Assembly (NCBI GenBank): GCA_029937135.1
Contig: JAPYQX010000168.1
Span: 1-6,621, forward strand
DNA: 6,621 bases
Reading direction: 5' to 3'
From: Nitrospinota bacterium
Lineage (GTDB): Bacteria > UBA8248
Shown here: positions 6,022 through 6,621 of the stretch, piece after piece
How positions within the stretch are numbered: position 1 is the stretch's first letter
Layout: the number at the start of each line of letters is the position of its first letter
Notes under the pieces: model-generated
What the model saw: only the letters and a program-made list of their open reading frames with translations
Databases searched by the model: none
Told to the model about the DNA's origin: nothing
Translations under genes and position numbers: made by a program

Positions 6022-6212
6022 AGATTCTCATCCTCGATGATACAGGGCCAGTCCGGCATGCTCTTTGGGACCCCCGTTCATACCGGATGGAAGAAACCAC
6101 CAACCGGGCCTTGTTGCTGCTGGATGAGTTGATGGATAACCCGAGTGTGGATATCGAGGCATTCAAGCGGTTGGCGGATATTTGTGATGAGGAAGAGCGA
6201 TTCAATAAGTGA
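6018..6212 (+). CDS. Small hypothetical protein overlapping the nuclease stop
   Basis: This is a 64-residue ORF that I do not recognise. It starts at ATG 6018, sharing ATGA with the nuclease stop, which suggests coupled translation; a weak GAGAGGC stands upstream. The sequence begins MKILILDD, then becomes charged and probably helical (ETTNRALLLLDELMDNP, IEAFKRLADICDEEERF), with no signal peptide or known motif. It ends at TGA 6210-6212, and the same frame then continues straight into the TPR-like stretch, so it may be the 5' part of a larger broken gene rather than an independent protein. Confidence 0.5.
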   Translation: MKILILDDTGPVRHALWDPRSYRMEETTNRALLLLDELMDNPSVDIEAFKRLADICDEEERFNK

Positions 6213-6621
6213 AACCGTGAAGAGGGCCGGAGCACTTGGCCACAAAATGAGTCCATTCATGCTTCCTATGTGGCATCTCTTGCTCTAGGTGATCATGAAG
6301 AGGCTATTAAAATTGCCAAGTTGGGAAAGATTTCCTCTCCGGATAATTTTTTATTAAATAACAACCACGCCTTTTCCCTTGCTTCGCTAGGGAAAGGAAA
6401 TGAGGCTCTTGAGATTGCAAATCAAATTAAGGAAGGATCATTAAGTGAATCACACAAGAATATCTTGAAGGCTACAAAAGGTATAATTTGCTTTCGACGT
6501 GGTGACCAAGATGAGGGCCGAAGGATGTATGGAGAGGCGATTGCTTTCTTCGGGAAAGAAAAAGATCTTCGTTCTGAAGTAATTGCTAAAGTGTTTTGGG
6601 CAAAAGAAGAAAGTCTTATCC
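6213..6621 (+). pseudogene. TPR-repeat protein fragment, runs off the window
   Basis: The frame directly after TGA 6210-6212 stays open for 136 codons to the window edge. It encodes three TPR-like helix pairs: SYVASLALGDHEEAIKIAKL, NNHAFSLASLGKGNEALEIA and KATKGIICFRRGDQDEGRRM, with the small residues (Ala/Gly) in the packing positions. TPR arrays usually bind other proteins. There is no ATG before the first repeat; GTG 6270 falls inside it. Family-like sequence begins by WPQNES (about 6234), so the 5' end is missing or separated by the TGA. The stretch is visibly richer in A+T than the genes upstream. It could be a real gene interrupted by a nonsense codon, or a fragment joined here by recombination. 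Confidence 0.6.

Noticed and set aside
5053..6212. Genetic code change with TGA read as Trp or Gly
   Set aside because: TGG codons are used normally for Trp, TGA ends the adaptor and both nuclease ORFs at family-typical places, and GC content is unlike known TGA-reassigned lineages.
6210..6241. Selenocysteine at TGA 6210 with a downstream GGCC/GGCC hairpin
   Set aside because: The stem has only four pairs, the residues around the TGA (FNK, NREEG) show no redox motif, and no Cys-type homologue pattern is visible.
1..6621. CRISPR arrays, tRNA/rRNA genes, insertion-sequence ends
   Set aside because: No regularly spaced repeats, no cloverleaf or rRNA sequence, no transposase and no paired terminal inverted repeats were seen.

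Overview
The window reads as a piece of chromosome (or a metagenomic contig) from a GC-rich Gram-negative bacterium, most likely a proteobacterium or a deltaproteobacteria-like lineage. This rests on an EmrA/EmrB-type efflux pair that needs two membranes, an RhlE-type RNA helicase and signal-peptide-bearing nuclease-like proteins. No marker gene is present, so the taxon stays open. All supportable genes lie on the + strand.

Layout. (1) 1-2005: the 3' end of an EmrA/HlyD-type periplasmic adaptor overlaps a 14-helix EmrB/QacA-type (DHA2) transporter; together they would form a drug-efflux operon. The transporter ORF looks intact, but about 30 codons in the middle are read out of frame between two compensating indels. 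(2) 2006-2407: a long leader with a good sigma70-type promoter. (3) 2408-3916: an RhlE-like DEAD-box RNA helicase with a DEGD variant of motif II and a basic low-complexity tail. (4) 3917-4274: no gene seen. (5) 4275-4804: the C-terminal half of a staphylococcal-nuclease-like (SNase) gene, overlapping a small exported cysteine-containing protein. (6) 4801-5460: a carboxymuconolactone decarboxylase/AhpD-like protein with one in-frame TGA. (7) 5527-6212: a second, catalytically complete SNase-like gene followed by a small unknown ORF. (8) 6213-6621: a more AT-rich TPR protein fragment running off the window.

The main observation is at 5053-5055. The TGA falls exactly on the second cysteine of the AhpD-type redox motif, giving Cys-Ala-Tyr-TGA. 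The same frame continues for 135 family-like codons to a TAG stop. A well-paired 8-bp hairpin with a GGUC tetraloop starts 13 nt after the TGA and puts its loop 21 nt downstream, which matches what a bacterial SECIS element should look like. The best reading is a selenoprotein, an AhpD-like protein with a CxxU redox centre. The caveat is that the window also holds clear damage or sequencing errors: paired indels in the transporter, a TGA inside the signal peptide of the second nuclease, a truncated nuclease, and a TGA before the TPR fragment. A plain nonsense change therefore has to be excluded.

The region from 4275 to the end looks like a mosaic of accessory pieces: short overlapping genes, two nuclease modules of different age and completeness, and changing base composition.
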